From Flavobacterium psychrophilum (GTDB lineage: Bacteria; Bacteroidota; Bacteroidia; Flavobacteriales; Flavobacteriaceae): 24,143 bases of DNA. The position numbers and the translations under genes are program-made. The stretch lies in assembly GCA_943325515.2 (NCBI GenBank), contig CALPPS020000033.1, positions 1 to 24,143 on the forward strand. Reading direction: 5' to 3'. This document shows positions 21,616 through 24,143 of the stretch, one piece after another. Numbering within the stretch: position 1 is the first letter of the stretch; each line of letters begins with the position of its first letter. Under the pieces are notes generated by a model, which worked only from the letters and a program-made list of their open reading frames with translations, was not told the DNA's origin and did no database searches.

Positions 21616-23307
21616 TTATAAAGTAATTTTTAAAAGTTGTTTGTCTTTCCCTTTTCGGCCTAAGAAATAAACAGCATTGTCTATAATAGCACCTTTTGAG
21701 ACCATAAAAGGCACCTCGTTTTGTTCGTCATCAAGAATTTCTTGATAGTCAAAATCGCCAACTGCATTAACTTCTATGACGTTGAGATTGGATTTGTTTT
21801 TTCTGATTTGCCCAAATTCAATTCGATCGTTTTTTAGCTTTTTGATTTTGTCTCTAGCATTGATAAAAAAGTACGTTTTATCATTTCTTACCGTTGAAGT
21901 ATACGAAAGATAAGAAGTGTCGTCGTCAGTAGTTGATTGTCTTTTGTTAATGTTTCGAGCCCATAGCATATCACCATCATAATTTAGTTTTGCAATAACA
22001 ATGTCATCATAACTATAATGTGTAGATGAACTCATCGGACCTGCAGCACCATTAATTCCGGCTCCAGCCCCAGCTTGTGTAGTTTTGTCGTATTCTTCGG
22101 CATTCAGGATTATTTCATTATTGTTGTTAAAAAATACTTTTTTGAAAGTCAAAAACTTTACGGCTTTTTCGCTATTCTTACCATATTTATCAAAGAAAAA
22201 CTGTTCGGTAAATAGGTTATATTTTGATTTTTTCAACTCCAATGAATTAGTATCAAGTTTAAAACAACAAATCCCTTTATAACGATAATCTGTGAGTTCA
22301 GAATAAAAACCTATGCAAAATAAATCATCATTATGAAAAAAGGTTTTTAATGAACCAATAAAATTCTGTTCAGGATCAATTATTTTGGTCAATTGATTTT
22401 TAGCATCAATTTTGGATAGTTCAAAAAAGTATTTTCCTCCTTCTTTTTTATTTCGCAAATCTTTATCATAAGATTTAGCCAGTAAGTAAATGGCATCACC
22501 ACTATTTGAAAGCTGAATGTTCTGAAAGATATAATTTCGGTCTTTAATTTCTTGAGTAAAAGTGTTATCGATTATCTTTTCAAGTTTGTTGTTAAACACG
22601 TAAATACGTAAACCATCGGAAGTTTTTTGATTTAAATCCATGGCGATAGCAAATGCCGTTTTAGTTTCATTTACCACAACAGTTATATCTGAAGCGTCAC
22701 CGCCGTCTTTAGCCGAATCTCCCTTAACGAAAACATCTAAAAACGTTCCTCTTTTTATGTTGCTGTCTTCTGCATTAATGCTTCCGGAATTGTCATTTGT
22801 CCAAATTTCGTTGACTCTGGCGTAAAACTTTTTCTGAAGATTGAATGTCCCGACAGTTTTCATTTCCTCTCTTGAAATTGTAAAAAGGGCTGTCTTTTCA
22901 ACCGTGTTTTCGTCTAAAATTTTATTGTCGAGACAGATAAACGATTTTAAATTTAAATCATAATAGATTTCAATAACATGAACGATTTTTTCTAATGTGA
23001 AAACGCTTAAAACCAAATTATACTTTTGAAAATTTGGATGTTTCATATCGTATTCAAACTCCTTGACTAGTTTTAAATTAGTGTCATATTTTTCAATATA
23101 AAAGCCTTCTCCCGGAGAAATGCCACCTCTTTTATAGGAGCGAACTAGGAGAAAGCCATTATCATCAATTTTTTCGGCTAAGATTATTGAAGTTTCCTTA
23201 AAATCATCTTGAAACAGCTTGCTTTTTTGAATTGTAAAAGGAATATGCTGAGCATAAAAACTGCTAGACAAAAAATAAAAGAAAAGGAGAATAAAATATT
23301 TTTTCAT
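21616..23307 (-). CDS. Large secreted protein of unknown function, possible beta-propeller
   Basis: A 563-residue protein with a signal peptide (MKKYFILLFFYFLSSSFYAQ). I do not recognise the family. The mature part shows repeated beta-strand units with alternating hydrophobic residues and recurrent 'xxYLLAxSYD' or 'xxFCIGFYSE' blocks (AIYLLAKSYDKD, DLFCIGFYSELTD, TYFFINARD), which fits a beta-propeller or similar sheet repeat. A glycine/alanine-rich linker (AGAGAGINGAAGP) lies near residue 425. It has no C-terminal sorting domain, so it is likely periplasmic. It starts 6 bases after the stop of the enoyl-CoA hydratase gene and is probably co-transcribed with it. Confidence 0.75.
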   Translation of the reverse strand: MKKYFILLFFYFLSSSFYAQHIPFTIQKSKLFQDDFKETSIILAEKIDDNGFLLVRSYKRGGISPGEGFYIEKYDTNLKLVKEFEYDMKHPNFQKYNLVLSVFTLEKIVHVIEIYYDLNLKSFICLDNKILDENTVEKTALFTISREEMKTVGTFNLQKKFYARVNEIWTNDNSGSINAEDSNIKRGTFLDVFVKGDSAKDGGDASDITVVVNETKTAFAIAMDLNQKTSDGLRIYVFNNKLEKIIDNTFTQEIKDRNYIFQNIQLSNSGDAIYLLAKSYDKDLRNKKEGGKYFFELSKIDAKNQLTKIIDPEQNFIGSLKTFFHNDDLFCIGFYSELTDYRYKGICCFKLDTNSLELKKSKYNLFTEQFFFDKYGKNSEKAVKFLTFKKVFFNNNNEIILNAEEYDKTTQAGAGAGINGAAGPMSSSTHYSYDDIVIAKLNYDGDMLWARNINKRQSTTDDDTSYLSYTSTVRNDKTYFFINARDKIKKLKNDRIEFGQIRKNKSNLNVIEVNAVGDFDYQEILDDEQNEVPFMVSKGAIIDNAVYFLGRKGKDKQLLKITL

Positions 23308-23313
23308 AACTAT

Positions 23314-24096
23314 TTATTGTCCTTTAAATTCTGCTCTCCTCTTTTCTAAAAAGGCGGTTGTTCCTTCTTTAAAATCTTCAGTGCCAAAGCATTTTCCAAA
23401 GTTTCTAATTTCGGTTTCAAAACCATTTACACCATCTTTATAACTAGCATTAATAGCTTTTATGGCTTTGCTAATGGCCATAGGTGAATTTCTTATAATT
23501 TTAGCGGCAATGCTTTTAGTAAATTCAAGTAATTCTGATTTTGGTACAACATGATTTACCAAACCATAATTTTTGGCTGTTTCAGCGTCAATCATTCCTG
23601 CAGTCATGATTAGTTCCATAGCGCGACCTTTTCCGATGAGCTGTGGCAAACGTTGTGTTCCTCCATAACCAGGAATGACACCAAGAGAAACCTCGGGCAA
23701 ACCCATTTTCGCATTATCCGAAGCAATACGAAAATGACAAGCCATTGCCAATTCTAATCCGCCACCAAGAGCAAAACCATTGACAGCAGCAATGACTGGG
23801 ATTTTCAAATTTTCGACAAAATCAAATAATAATTCTTGTCCTTGTGCGGCTAATTGTGCGCCTTCTTCAACAGAAAAATTTGCAAATTCAGAAATATCAG
23901 CACCAGCAACGAAAGCTTTTTCGCCTTCTCCAGTAATTATAATTACGTTAACATCATTATTGCTTTCCAGGGCTTCAAAAGCATTATGGAGTTCTTGAAT
24001 GGTAGCTATATTTAGCGCATTTAATTTTGATGGACGGTTAATAGTAATTTGTCCAATGTGGTTTTCAACGGTAACGAGTATGTTTTCGAAGTTCAT
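23314..24096 (-). CDS. Enoyl-CoA hydratase/isomerase (crotonase family)
   Basis: A 260-residue crotonase that hydrates trans-2-enoyl-CoA in fatty acid beta-oxidation. The oxyanion-hole segments are AGADISEF (64-71) and NGFALGGGLELAM (106-118). Both catalytic acids of the hydratase type are present: E115 (GGGLELAM) and E135 (GLPEVSLGVIPG). The start NRPSKLNAL (20-28) is the normal CoA-binding entry. It is full length, so a true hydratase is likely, rather than an inactive paralogue. A weak near-match to the -7 element (TAGTTTCG on the minus strand) lies upstream, close to the window edge. Confidence 0.95.
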   Translation of the reverse strand: MNFENILVTVENHIGQITINRPSKLNALNIATIQELHNAFEALESNNDVNVIIITGEGEKAFVAGADISEFANFSVEEGAQLAAQGQELLFDFVENLKIPVIAAVNGFALGGGLELAMACHFRIASDNAKMGLPEVSLGVIPGYGGTQRLPQLIGKGRAMELIMTAGMIDAETAKNYGLVNHVVPKSELLEFTKSIAAKIIRNSPMAISKAIKAINASYKDGVNGFETEIRNFGKCFGTEDFKEGTTAFLEKRRAEFKGQ

Positions 24097-24143
24097 GGTT
24101 TAAATTTTTATTTCACAATAGGAAGCGAAACTATGAAAGTAGA

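Noticed and set aside
1..24143. CRISPR array, tRNA, rRNA or mobile element
   Set aside because: No regularly spaced long repeats, cloverleaf-like sequences, transposase or integrase motifs were seen on reading both strands.

Overview
The window is about 24 kb of a low-GC chromosome from a member of the Bacteroidota, most likely Flavobacteriaceae and Flavobacterium-like. Three things point there: start sites have A/T-rich leaders without clear Shine-Dalgarno sequences; several leaders carry the Bacteroidota promoter element TAnnTTTG; and the gene set includes a DUF4292 lipoprotein, a membrane protein combining HU-CCDC81-type and SPOR domains, a split ATP synthase operon and a bactofilin upstream of it. 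Coding density is high. No gap between genes exceeds 300 bases, and I see no tRNA, rRNA, insertion sequence, prophage or CRISPR array.

Region 1 (1-5916) holds the end of a bactofilin gene and the ATP synthase cluster: an AtpZ/AtpI-like protein, a small four-helix membrane protein, then atpB-atpE-atpF-atpH-atpA-atpG, closed by a strong terminator. The beta and epsilon genes (atpD, atpC) are not here. A well-formed promoter sits just before atpB, and a terminator-like hairpin separates atpE from atpF.

Region 2 (5942-12853) is on the plus strand: a GNAT acetyltransferase, then a probable operon of polysaccharide flippase, dUTPase, sugar-nucleotidyltransferase, TPR protein, DUF4292 lipoprotein and an EnvC-like LytM-domain protein with a lost zinc site. 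The theme is cell-envelope building, with dut embedded.

Region 3 (12881-17410) alternates in direction: acyl-CoA thioesterase (-), HU/SPOR membrane protein (-), dprA (+), trpS (-), and a PlsC acyltransferase (+). Region 4 (17494-20892) has a small lipoprotein (-), recA (-) with its own terminator and an unusual upstream direct repeat, then a second PlsC acyltransferase and an acyl-ACP desaturase (+), which form a phospholipid acyl-chain module. Region 5 (20950-24096) has an HD-domain phosphohydrolase (+), a large unrecognised secreted protein (-) and an enoyl-CoA hydratase (-).

Overall this is a core housekeeping region. I found no convincing new multi-gene system such as a defence locus or biosynthetic cluster. 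The best leads are small: the hairpin between atpE and atpF, the 20-bp-phased direct repeat upstream of recA, phased 7- and 8-nt repeat arrays between operon genes, an unassigned membrane gene in the ATP synthase cluster, and the HU/SPOR protein that could link DNA to the cell wall.
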